Below, in pieces: positions 1-5,938 of a DNA stretch of 7,951 nucleotides; position 1 is the first letter of the stretch; every line of letters begins with the position of its first letter. This stretch comes from Anaerolineae bacterium (GTDB lineage Bacteria > Chloroflexota > Anaerolineae > Anaerolineales > E44-bin32). A model generated the notes under the pieces. That model was not told where the DNA came from. It saw nothing but the letters and a program-made list of their open reading frames with translations, and did not search any database. The stretch covers positions 1 to 7,951 of the forward strand of contig DAOVIK010000063.1 of NCBI GenBank assembly GCA_030673735.1, in the 5' to 3' direction. A program made the translations under genes and the position numbers.

Positions 1-1
1 G

Positions 2-229
2 CTGCTGCACCAAGATGAGCTGGAAGCCTCCGCACAGCTAATTGATGCTGCGCTCTTATCCAATCCAGATGATGTGCTTGCGCTTGCGCTGCAGGCCGAA
101 TGGTTGATCGCCTCTGAGGATTACATTGGGGCTGAAAGGATCTTAGGCCGGCTCAATCGGCGGCCGCTTCAGCCCTGGCTCTCCGATCACGTCGCGCAGC
201 TTTCAAGCGAAATCGAAAACGCTACATAG
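2..229 (+). CDS. C-terminal part of a TPR-like helical-repeat protein (5' end outside window)
   Basis: The second frame is open from the window edge to a TAG stop at 227-229, giving 75 visible residues. They are alanine- and leucine-rich and fall into paired amphipathic helices. The stretch around NPDDVLALALQAEWLIASED, followed by YIGAERILGRLNRRP, follows the small/large spacing of a tetratricopeptide repeat, including the proline that closes the second helix. No catalytic motif is visible, so a scaffold or interaction role is an inference from the fold only. The stop codon overlaps an AGGAG sequence that could serve the small ORF beginning at 241, which suggests co-transcription with the membrane metallopeptidase downstream. 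The frame is certain because the other two forward frames contain early stops. The exact family cannot be named from this fragment. Confidence 0.7.
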   Translation: MLHQDELEASAQLIDAALLSNPDDVLALALQAEWLIASEDYIGAERILGRLNRRPLQPWLSDHVAQLSSEIENAT

Positions 230-232
230 GAG
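228..232 (+). promoter_or_regulatory. Shine-Dalgarno AGGAG in front of the ATG at 241
   Basis: AGGAG overlaps the TAG stop of the upstream gene and lies 8 nt before an ATG at 241. This is near-ideal ribosome binding site spacing and is the main support for translation of the small ORF 241-348. The true start of the metallopeptidase at 338 has no comparable site. Confidence 0.5.
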
Positions 233-240
233 TTCGCATA

Positions 241-348
241 ATGGGGGATTTGGCGAATGATTATGCCAACCTTGGATGTGGAAATAGGCAATCTGGTTTT
301 ATCACTTGCCCATGGCAAGACAATTTGATAGACAGCTATGTTCTATAG
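241..348 (+). CDS. possible 35-residue small protein or leader peptide, overlapping the start of the metallopeptidase gene
   Basis: An ATG at 241 follows AGGAG with an 8-nt spacer and opens a 35-codon frame ending in TAG at 346-348. The predicted product begins MGDLANDYANLGCGNRQSGF and ends in a Trp/Asp-containing tail. It has two cysteines, no transmembrane segment and no family I recognise. The frame covers nearly the whole 108-nt space between the TPR-like gene and the metallopeptidase, and overlaps the latter's ATG at 338 by 11 nt in another frame. That arrangement would suit translational coupling, because the downstream start lacks a strong ribosome binding site. An alternative 23-codon frame (257-328) begins at another ATG in the same space. 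Either could be chance, and I regard the small ORF as a candidate only. Confidence 0.3.
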   Translation: MGDLANDYANLGCGNRQSGFITCPWQDNLIDSYVL

Positions 349-1084
349 TTTCATATGGTTTGGTGTTTCCTTGGTGGCGCTGGTCTTCGCCCAACGCTGG
401 CTGCATTACAATCTACAGAGGCTTTTGCTTCTCATCTTCCGCGACACCAAGGTTTCCTTCTTCATCTATGCTGTGCTCCTCCTGCCAGGAGTCGTGCTGC
501 ACGAGCTGAGCCACTGGCTGGCGGCGAAAGTGCTTGGTGTCGGAACTCGAAGCTTCACTCTTATTCCCACTCTGCGTGAAAATGGATCGATCCGATTTGG
601 ATCCGTTGAGACGGATCGGGCAGATCCAGTCCGGTCAGCCCTAATCGGCGTTGCTCCCCTAGCAACCGGGGCAATGGTTCTTAGCATGTTGGTGTTTGAG
701 AACCTGGGATTGGCTTCCTTGTTGCGAGGAATTGAACAGTATGATCTCGAGGCACTTGCGCTTCTGTGGAATCGCCTGCAAGCCAATCCCGAATTGGCCA
801 TTTGGATCTATCTGGCTATCGTCGTAAGCAACACTATGTTGCCCTCAGCAGCAGATCGATCCGCATGGGTTCCTGTTGGATTGATACTCGGATTCTTAGC
901 AGTGGTTACGATGCTCTTTGGATTGGGACCTGAAGCTGCTGCCTTGATCTCATCACCCCTCGATCTGTTCCTGAGAGGCTTTGCAGGATTATTCACTCTT
1001 ACGGTTGCGTTGGACATACTGTTGATTGTGCCTCTGTGGATCGTTCAACAGTTTGTGAGGTGGATCGTCCGGTTGCTTACCTAA
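338..1084 (+). CDS. M50-like (site-2-protease type) membrane metallopeptidase
   Basis: This is a 248-residue integral membrane protein with about six hydrophobic segments: roughly residues 3-18, 40-60, 98-120, 152-169, 177-196 and 216-246. The second segment carries HELSH (55-59), the HExxH zinc-binding and catalytic motif of gluzincin and M50 proteases, followed by WLAAKVLGV as in that family. An IGVAPLATG stretch (103-111) resembles the conserved AGPLAN-like loop. A segment NTMLPSAADRSAW (165-177) lies where M50 enzymes have their NPDG/LDG motif, so D173 is the likely third zinc ligand. M50 proteases usually cut membrane-embedded substrates such as anti-sigma factors; the substrate here is unknown. 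ATG 338 is the first start after an in-frame TAG at 329-331, and its own ribosome binding site is poor. It could also be a non-proteolytic membrane relative, but the intact HExxH argues for a zinc site. Confidence 0.75.
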   Translation: MFYSFIWFGVSLVALVFAQRWLHYNLQRLLLLIFRDTKVSFFIYAVLLLPGVVLHELSHWLAAKVLGVGTRSFTLIPTLRENGSIRFGSVETDRADPVRSALIGVAPLATGAMVLSMLVFENLGLASLLRGIEQYDLEALALLWNRLQANPELAIWIYLAIVVSNTMLPSAADRSAWVPVGLILGFLAVVTMLFGLGPEAAALISSPLDLFLRGFAGLFTLTVALDILLIVPLWIVQQFVRWIVRLLT

Positions 1085-1109
1085 CTCCTCTAAGAGAAAT
1101 GCTTGCAGA
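1085..1109. other. 25-nt convergent intergenic space with no visible terminator
   Basis: The metallopeptidase gene (+) and upp (-) end facing each other with only 25 nt between stops. I see no GC-rich inverted repeat followed by a T-run on either strand; CTCTAAGAG is too short to form a real hairpin. Termination may be Rho-dependent or may lie within the opposing gene. Confidence 0.6.
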
Positions 1110-1742
1110 TCACGCTGTCCCGTACTGCCTATCTCCGGCATCACCCAAGCCGGGGACGATGTACCCCACGTCGTTGAGATGCTCGTCAATGGCGGCAATG
1201 TAGATGGGCACATCGGGGTGATTCTCGTGAAGCTTGGAAATCCCTTCGGGGGCGGCGATCAAACCCACGAACTTGATCATCCTCACCCCCCATTCCTTGA
1301 GCATGTCAACCGTGGCGACGGCTGATCCTCCTGTTGCCAGCATAGGATCCAGGATCAGGCATACAGAGACAGTAGGCTCCACAGGGAGCTTATTGTAGTA
1401 TTCCACCGGCATCAGTGTTTGTTCGTCTCGATAGAGCCCGATGTGCCAAACCTCCGCAGATGGCATCAGCTCCCACGCTCCCTCGACCATGCCCAATCCC
1501 GCCCTCAAAATGGGAACCAGCCCGATTTTCTGGGCGAGGGTGGTCCCCTCTATCGCTGCCAGAGGTGTGTTGATCGATACATGTTCGAGGGCAAGATCTT
1601 GGGTGGCTTCATAGGTAAGCAGAGCCGAGATCTCACGAATCAGTTCGCGGAACTTCTTAGGCTCGGTGTTCTTATCACGCAGCTTAGTAAGCTTATGGGC
1701 AACCAACGGATGGGATGATGGGAAGATGTTCTTTTTCTGCAT
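1110..1742 (-). CDS. upp: uracil phosphoribosyltransferase
   Basis: Upp converts uracil and PRPP to UMP and pyrophosphate in the cytosol, the main pyrimidine base salvage step. The 210-residue product is close to the usual 208-210. Visible family signatures are VPILRAGLGM (76-85), the PRPP loop LDPMLATGGSA (131-141) and the uracil-binding C-terminal GYIVPGLGDAGDRQYGT (193-209). The frame is open 23 codons further upstream, into the phosphatase gene. I choose the ATG at 1742 because it is preceded by GGGAGG at about 5 nt and because MQKKNIFPSSHPLVAHKLT matches a normal Upp N-terminus. It is the last gene of the minus-strand block, starting 37 nt after the phosphatase stop, and its end faces the metallopeptidase gene with only 25 nt between them. 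Nothing unusual is seen in the catalytic residues. Confidence 0.97.
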   Translation of the reverse strand: MQKKNIFPSSHPLVAHKLTKLRDKNTEPKKFRELIREISALLTYEATQDLALEHVSINTPLAAIEGTTLAQKIGLVPILRAGLGMVEGAWELMPSAEVWHIGLYRDEQTLMPVEYYNKLPVEPTVSVCLILDPMLATGGSAVATVDMLKEWGVRMIKFVGLIAAPEGISKLHENHPDVPIYIAAIDEHLNDVGYIVPGLGDAGDRQYGTA

Positions 1743-1757
1743 GCAGCCCTCCCTGCA
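1742..1757 (-). promoter_or_regulatory. upp ribosome binding site displayed in a small hairpin
   Basis: On the transcript strand the sequence reads TGCAG GGAGGG CTGCA followed by TG. A 5-bp perfect stem (1753-1757 with 1742-1746) encloses a 6-nt loop made of the Shine-Dalgarno GGAGGG, and the last stem base is the A of the upp ATG. The ribosome binding site itself is strong and decides the start. The hairpin is short and may be coincidence. Confidence 0.45.
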
Positions 1758-1779
1758 ATCATCGGAAACCGTGCCGGTC

Positions 1780-4176
1780 TTATCGCTCGTTCTTCGTCCG
1801 CCTGATGACAATCGCTGTCACGTCGTCCGATAGATCTGGCTCCGAGGTGAAAAGCCTTACACGGTCGGATATTCGATCGGCGACTTGCTGCGCCTTCCAT
1901 TCTTCCATACCGAGAACCAAGTGCTCTAGGCGATGGAGCTCGAAAAGCTCTCCTTCGGAGTTAGTGGCTTCGGTGACGCCATCTGTGTAGAGGACGAGCA
2001 TCTGATTTGGGGCGAAGTCAAGCAAGGTGGTCTCATATTTGGCGTCTTGGTCGACGTTCAAGACCATGCCGTGTTCAGCAATCCTGCGCGCGGGTTGTTC
2101 GGGAGAAAAGAGAAGAGGAGGATTGTGTCCCGCGTTGGCAAAGCTCAATTTTCCTGCTTCGGGTTCCCACAGGGCGTAGAAAAGGCTGATAAAAAGATCG
2201 GTCTCTGTGTCCTGGAAGAGTATCTTGTTGAGACGTTCGAGCGTGACCGCGGGATCGATGCGCCTTATGGCGACTGACCGTAAAAGGGTGCGGCACATGG
2301 CCATGAAGAGAGCCGCCGGCACGCCTTTTCCGGCGACATCGGCGATGACGATGCCCAAGCGCGGTCCCTGCGGGCCTGCAGGCAAGGGAATGAAATCGTA
2401 GAAATCCCCGCCAACATCGCGAGCCGTTTGCCATGTCACTCCCAGCTCCCATCCGGGATGGATTGGCACGTACTTAGGCAAAAAGCTTTGCTGGATGTTG
2501 CGTGCCATGGTGAGTTCGCGCTCCAAGGATCGCCGGGCGGCGATCTCCTCTACCAGCCGAGCATTCTCAATGCGGAGCGAAATCTGGTTGGCAATCCCTG
2601 CCAAGAGGGAATTTTGCCTTTCCGTGAGCTCTATGCTTTCCAGCAGCAGCACACCGAGAAGGGCTTCGCCGTCGCTCAGAGCCAGGGCGCTTGCATTCTC
2701 GGATTCAAGAGCGACTGCCAGATATTGAGGAAGCTTAATGGGGAATGGAACGTTGCTCTCTTCATAGGGTGGAGCAAGGCCGATTGAGGAAGGATGTATG
2801 AGGTATTCGCTGATACCCATCAGCTGCCTGCGGGGCAATCCTGCCACGGGCCCCACTCGCAAGCCTTTCCCAGTTTCGTCGTTGACCAACAGCATTACCC
2901 AAGATGTTCCGGCAACCAGCGTGCTCAGCTGTAGAACGGATTGCAATGCTTCATTGACATCGCCGGGTCGTGAGGCATGGCGCGCCACTTCGAGCAGCAT
3001 GGTTGTGATCCAGCTTTCTTCCTGCCGTTGAGCGTAGTTGTGGGCCTCGAGCATAGCCAAAGCAAGCTGGGCTGCCAGCATCTCTGCGAGCTGCATATGA
3101 TCCGGCGCAAAGGGCCTTCCTTGTGGAGTGCATATGAACAGCACCCCAAGAACTCGGTCTTCGACCTTAAGCGGGATTGCCAGTTCTGTGGCGTCTTCGA
3201 TGAATCCATGAATAGGAGACGACTCCGTTTCATCGCCATTCTTGGTAACGAACACCTTCGCTTCGAGAGCAGCCCGACCAATGATGCCCTCGCCATCCGG
3301 AACTCGTTTGGTTGCAGGGGAGAATTCCTCCGGCGCACTTGCCCTCAAGACCAGGCTGTCCGCATCGCGCTCGTAGATGCCTACGGCGCAGCTCTCGAAT
3401 GCCTGAGAGATGAGCTGGGCGATCTCATCGAACAGCGCAGGCAGCGGGCGTAAGGAGATTAACCGCCGCGAGATGTCGCCCAAAGTGGTAAGCCGCGTGG
3501 TGCGAAACTCGATCTCGGAATGTAGCGTGATCATCGCAAGCGCGGAGGCCACAGTGTTAGCCAGGATGGATAGCAGCTGCTGGTGGCCGTGATGAAATGC
3601 CTGAGGCCTGCGGCTCTGGACGCCCACCAGCCCGATCACTTGTTCGCTGACCTTCAGGGGTACAAATAGCCCGGTACGCGGTTGATCGGCAGGCTTGCTT
3701 GCGGTGGTTGTGGGAACGGCATGCTTCGATGCTTCGAAGTCCTCGATCAGCAGTGCCTTGCCCTGGTCTCGCACCCAACCGAGGACGCCTGTGTCTTTGG
3801 ATTGGATTTCATAGCTGCGCGCCTCTAGGTGCTTTCCATCCCGCACTTGGATCAGCATCCTCAAGCCTTCGCCCTCGAAGAGGCCGAGCTGGAAGAAATC
3901 AGTGTCCATCATACGGGTGGTTTCCTGATAGGCTATTTCAGCCAAATCGGATGGGGCCGCGGCAACTGCAGCTATGGTCTCACTCATCTCGGCAAGCGAG
4001 GCCAATGCCTGATCGTCCGGTCCTACCGAACGCTGCTTACGGCGCCATGGCAAGAGGCGCATCAAGCCTAGCAGCAAGATCATTGTGAATGGGATTAGGA
4101 AGCGTAGGAGCTCACCCAGCGCGGCATTATGCGGAGCTCCTGCAAGCAGGTGTGCTGCGAGAGGGTGGAAAGCCAT
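1780..4176 (-). CDS. membrane-anchored triple-GAF PP2C/SpoIIE-type serine phosphatase (RsbU-like)
   Basis: The predicted protein has 798 residues. It has one hydrophobic segment near the N-terminus (about 23-43, followed by WRRK) and then three GAF-type sensor modules: about 65-217, 236-380 and 390-540, each ending in a long helix. A coiled linker leads to the signature NIQQSFLP (560-567) and a C-terminal PP2C domain of the SpoIIE/RsbU class. Its metal-site motifs are GGDFYDF (589-595), IADVAGKG (611-618), NAGHNPP (681-687), LYTDGVTE (729-736) and SDDVTAI (783-789); all expected aspartates are present. Family members dephosphorylate STAS anti-anti-sigma proteins, and the STAS and kinase genes lie directly upstream, so that is the probable substrate. 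The frame extends to a TTG at 4191 that overlaps the kinase stop. I prefer the ATG at 4176 because AAAAAGG lies 5 nt before it; the ATG at 4179 is also possible. The GAF ligands cannot be read from sequence. Confidence 0.92.
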   Translation of the reverse strand: MAFHPLAAHLLAGAPHNAALGELLRFLIPFTMILLLGLMRLLPWRRKQRSVGPDDQALASLAEMSETIAAVAAAPSDLAEIAYQETTRMMDTDFFQLGLFEGEGLRMLIQVRDGKHLEARSYEIQSKDTGVLGWVRDQGKALLIEDFEASKHAVPTTTASKPADQPRTGLFVPLKVSEQVIGLVGVQSRRPQAFHHGHQQLLSILANTVASALAMITLHSEIEFRTTRLTTLGDISRRLISLRPLPALFDEIAQLISQAFESCAVGIYERDADSLVLRASAPEEFSPATKRVPDGEGIIGRAALEAKVFVTKNGDETESSPIHGFIEDATELAIPLKVEDRVLGVLFICTPQGRPFAPDHMQLAEMLAAQLALAMLEAHNYAQRQEESWITTMLLEVARHASRPGDVNEALQSVLQLSTLVAGTSWVMLLVNDETGKGLRVGPVAGLPRRQLMGISEYLIHPSSIGLAPPYEESNVPFPIKLPQYLAVALESENASALALSDGEALLGVLLLESIELTERQNSLLAGIANQISLRIENARLVEEIAARRSLERELTMARNIQQSFLPKYVPIHPGWELGVTWQTARDVGGDFYDFIPLPAGPQGPRLGIVIADVAGKGVPAALFMAMCRTLLRSVAIRRIDPAVTLERLNKILFQDTETDLFISLFYALWEPEAGKLSFANAGHNPPLLFSPEQPARRIAEHGMVLNVDQDAKYETTLLDFAPNQMLVLYTDGVTEATNSEGELFELHRLEHLVLGMEEWKAQQVADRISDRVRLFTSEPDLSDDVTAIVIRRTKNER

Positions 4177-4187
4177 CATCGCCTTTT

Positions 4188-4604
4188 TCAATCGGACGTG
4201 CAGCGCTTGCGCAGTGTTAGCCGGTTCTTGCGGCCATGGCGGGAATATTCAACTTCATCCATCACGCGGTGAATAATGGGCAAGCCAAGCCCGCCCACTT
4301 TATCTTCCATCCCACTCTTGACATCTGGAACTGGCACGGAAGTGGGATCAAACGGGCGGGCGGAATCCTGCAACTCAATAGTCAACTCGCCTGGTTCGGC
4401 GCGAACAATGACTTCGATCTCGCCGTTATCGTCGTCCTTATAGCCGTGGCAGATGATGTTCTCGCATGCCTCACCAACAGCCAATTGACAGGCATAGCTC
4501 GTGCTGTCATCAAATTCGGCTATCTTCGCTGCACGATCGACGAGATCGCAAATCGCTTCAATATGCTCGAAGCGTCCCGGAAAGATACGAGGTTCGTTGA
4601 GCAT
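4188..4604 (-). CDS. RsbW/SpoIIAB-like anti-sigma serine kinase (HATPase_c)
   Basis: This 138-residue GHKL-fold kinase has an N-box AVGEACENIICHGY (42-55) with the expected E45 and N49. It has a G1-like box DSARPFDP (80-87) and a glycine lid VGGLGLPII (103-111), which together bind ATP and Mg2+. Proteins of this type phosphorylate a STAS antagonist on serine and bind a target, classically a sigma factor, holding it inactive. The STAS gene ends 6 nt upstream and the phosphatase follows at once, which gives the module's usual composition. In the G1 box alanine replaces the more usual glycine of DxGxPFDP, a variant I believe is tolerated. The ATG at 4604 is preceded by a weak TAGGT that overlaps the STAS stop, consistent with translational coupling. 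Assignment to the family is firm, but the specific target is unknown because no sigma factor is present here. Confidence 0.92.
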   Translation of the reverse strand: MLNEPRIFPGRFEHIEAICDLVDRAAKIAEFDDSTSYACQLAVGEACENIICHGYKDDDNGEIEVIVRAEPGELTIELQDSARPFDPTSVPVPDVKSGMEDKVGGLGLPIIHRVMDEVEYSRHGRKNRLTLRKRCTSD

Positions 4605-4610
4605 AGTTAC

Positions 4611-4943
4611 CTAGAAGCTGGCGACGGCGGCTTCGCGGTCCGGAAACACATCGAACAGCACATCAATTCCGGCGATATCCAGAGTGTCTGTCACGCGCTG
4701 AGATGGATCCGCAAGAACGATCCGGCCACCTTTGCCCATCAGCGATTTGCGCGTCGTGAGCATCACTCGCAGACAACTCGAAGACATGAAATCCACGGCG
4801 CTCATGTCGAGAATGATGTTCTTCTTCCCTGCCTTCATGAGCTCCTTGAGTTCTGTCTCAAGTTTGGGGGAGGTTGAACCGTCGATTCTGCCTCCCACGG
4901 TAACTACCCCAACGCGCTTGTACTCGTGAATGCTGATATCCAC
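4611..4943 (-). CDS. STAS-domain anti-sigma factor antagonist (RsbV/SpoIIAA-like)
   Basis: This 110-residue single STAS domain has the standard order of elements: the N-terminal strand VGVVTVGGRID (11-21), the helix TSPKLETELKEL (24-35), the strand KNIILDMSAVDFM (41-53) and the helix beginning after the phosphosite loop. By alignment with DFMDSSGL of SpoIIAA, the phosphorylatable serine should be S55 in DFMSSSCL (51-58). In that motif the preceding aspartate is replaced by serine and the glycine by cysteine. The protein is expected to be phosphorylated by the kinase encoded immediately downstream, dephosphorylated by the GAF-PP2C phosphatase, and in the dephosphorylated state to displace the kinase's target. 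The start is GTG, fixed by a full AGGAGG 5 nt upstream. The gene follows the polyprenyl synthase after 23 nt. Confidence 0.93.
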   Translation of the reverse strand: MDISIHEYKRVGVVTVGGRIDGSTSPKLETELKELMKAGKKNIILDMSAVDFMSSSCLRVMLTTRKSLMGKGGRIVLADPSQRVTDTLDIAGIDVLFDVFPDREAAVASF

Positions 4944-4948
4944 TTAGG

Positions 4949-4954
4949 CCTCCT
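4949..4954 (-). promoter_or_regulatory. consensus Shine-Dalgarno AGGAGG deciding the GTG start of the STAS gene
   Basis: A complete AGGAGG on the transcript strand lies 5 nt before GTG 4943-4941. It is the best ribosome binding site I see in the block, which suggests the small STAS protein is made in relatively high amount despite its GTG start. Confidence 0.8.
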
Positions 4955-4966
4955 AATGGCAAAGCT

Positions 4967-5938
4967 CTAAACCGTTCGCTGAACAACGTATTCGGCAAGA
5001 TCCGCCAGGGCCTCACGCTCTACGCTGGAGGGAAATCCCGCCAATTGCGAAACCGCGTTGTCGACATACCCTCTCGCCTCTTGCAGCGCCTTTTCAATGG
5101 CTCCCGAGGAGCTAATGGATTCAATTAGCCGCTCAATGCGCCTTCCAGCAATGTGGCCATTATTCATCAGTGCCGCAATATCCTTATCCTGAGAGTTGGC
5201 TTCCAGGTAGCAAAGTGTGGGCAGCGTGATCAAACCCTGCCTGAGATCGCTGGCAGTTGGCTTCCCGACTTGCTCTGGATTTCCAACGAAATCGAGCACA
5301 TCATCAACGATCTGGAAGGCACTGCCGACGTTGTTGCCATAGATACGCATTGCCTCGATTTGGCGTTCATCCGTCCCGCTGAGCATTGCTGGTCCTTCGG
5401 CTGCCATTTCAAACAGCGCGGCGGTCTTGGCATAGATGCGCCGGAAGTAGTCCTCGCGTGGAGTATCGCTTGGCGTACGGAAGAGCTGAGTTATTTCACC
5501 GTTGACGATCGTCATGAGGCTGTTGGAGAAACGCGAAACCAGCTCCATGGATTCAACTTGGGTTGCCAAATCGGCGGCACGTGCAAAAAGATAGTCCCCA
5601 GTGAGCACTGTAGCGCCAGTTGTCCACTTGGCGTTGAGTGTAGGGAAGCCTCGACGCATGATGGATTTATCGATCAGATCGTCGTGGACCAGAGTGGCAG
5701 TGTGCAGCATTTCGATCGCTGCCGCCAATGTAACCAGGCGATCGTGATCCGCCTGCAGCATGCCTCCAGTCAAGAGGGTAACTGCCGGACGAATCCGCTT
5801 GCCTCCGGATGAGAGAAGATGATTTATAGCATGCGCTAATTTCGGATGGTGACCATCCGGACACGAACGCATACGCATTTCAACTTCGGCTAGGCCTTCT
5901 CGTATCAGGTCGAAGAATGTGACCTTAGTTGTTTCCAT
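4967..5938 (-). CDS. trans-polyprenyl diphosphate synthase (long-chain, quinone side-chain type)
   Basis: The 323-residue enzyme should condense isopentenyl diphosphate units onto an allylic primer to make an all-trans polyprenyl diphosphate, probably the side chain of menaquinone. Motifs: GGKRIRP (45-51), first aspartate-rich motif DDLID (86-90), KT (171-172), second aspartate-rich motif DDVLD (212-216), and GKPTASDLRQGLITLP (225-240). The residue five before the first motif is alanine (ATLVH then DD). This is the small residue typical of hepta-/octa-/decaprenyl enzymes, in contrast with the bulky aromatic of C15/C20 synthases, so a long product is inferred. The frame is open to a TTG at 5986, but METTKVTFFD at 5938 fits the family's length and N-terminus. 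This start overlaps the tatD end by 14 nt. The exact chain length and quinone cannot be read from sequence. Confidence 0.93.
   Translation of the reverse strand: METTKVTFFDLIREGLAEVEMRMRSCPDGHHPKLAHAINHLLSSGGKRIRPAVTLLTGGMLQADHDRLVTLAAAIEMLHTATLVHDDLIDKSIMRRGFPTLNAKWTTGATVLTGDYLFARAADLATQVESMELVSRFSNSLMTIVNGEITQLFRTPSDTPREDYFRRIYAKTAALFEMAAEGPAMLSGTDERQIEAMRIYGNNVGSAFQIVDDVLDFVGNPEQVGKPTASDLRQGLITLPTLCYLEANSQDKDIAALMNNGHIAGRRIERLIESISSSGAIEKALQEARGYVDNAVSQLAGFPSSVEREALADLAEYVVQRTV

Noticed and set aside
257..328. Alternative 23-codon ORF in the leader region
   Set aside because: It is very short, with a less convincing ribosome binding site than the ATG at 241, and it ends in tandem stops before the metallopeptidase start.
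584..635. Cluster of GGATC/GATCC repeats, including the 10-bp palindrome GGATCGATCC and a GGATCC
   Set aside because: It lies inside the metallopeptidase coding region and is explained by codons for a Ser/Ile/Arg/Asp-rich loop. The spacing is irregular and nothing suggests a binding-site array.
1743..1811. Upstream extension of upp to an ATG at 1811, overlapping the phosphatase end
   Set aside because: The extra 23 residues do not look like the Upp N-terminus, while the ATG at 1742 has a strong ribosome binding site and gives the usual protein length.
4347..4370. G1 box variant DSARPFDP in the kinase, with alanine for the usual glycine
   Set aside because: The N-box and glycine lid are intact, and I believe this substitution occurs in active relatives, so it is not evidence for loss of ATP binding.
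4236..4877. Long 213-codon plus-strand open frame opposite the kinase and STAS genes
   Set aside because: It is antisense to two genes with clear family motifs, its translation shows no recognisable domain, and it is best explained as a shadow of their codon use.
5153..5812. 219-codon plus-strand open frame opposite the polyprenyl synthase
   Set aside because: The opposite strand encodes an intact synthase with both aspartate-rich motifs. The forward translation has no domain-like features.
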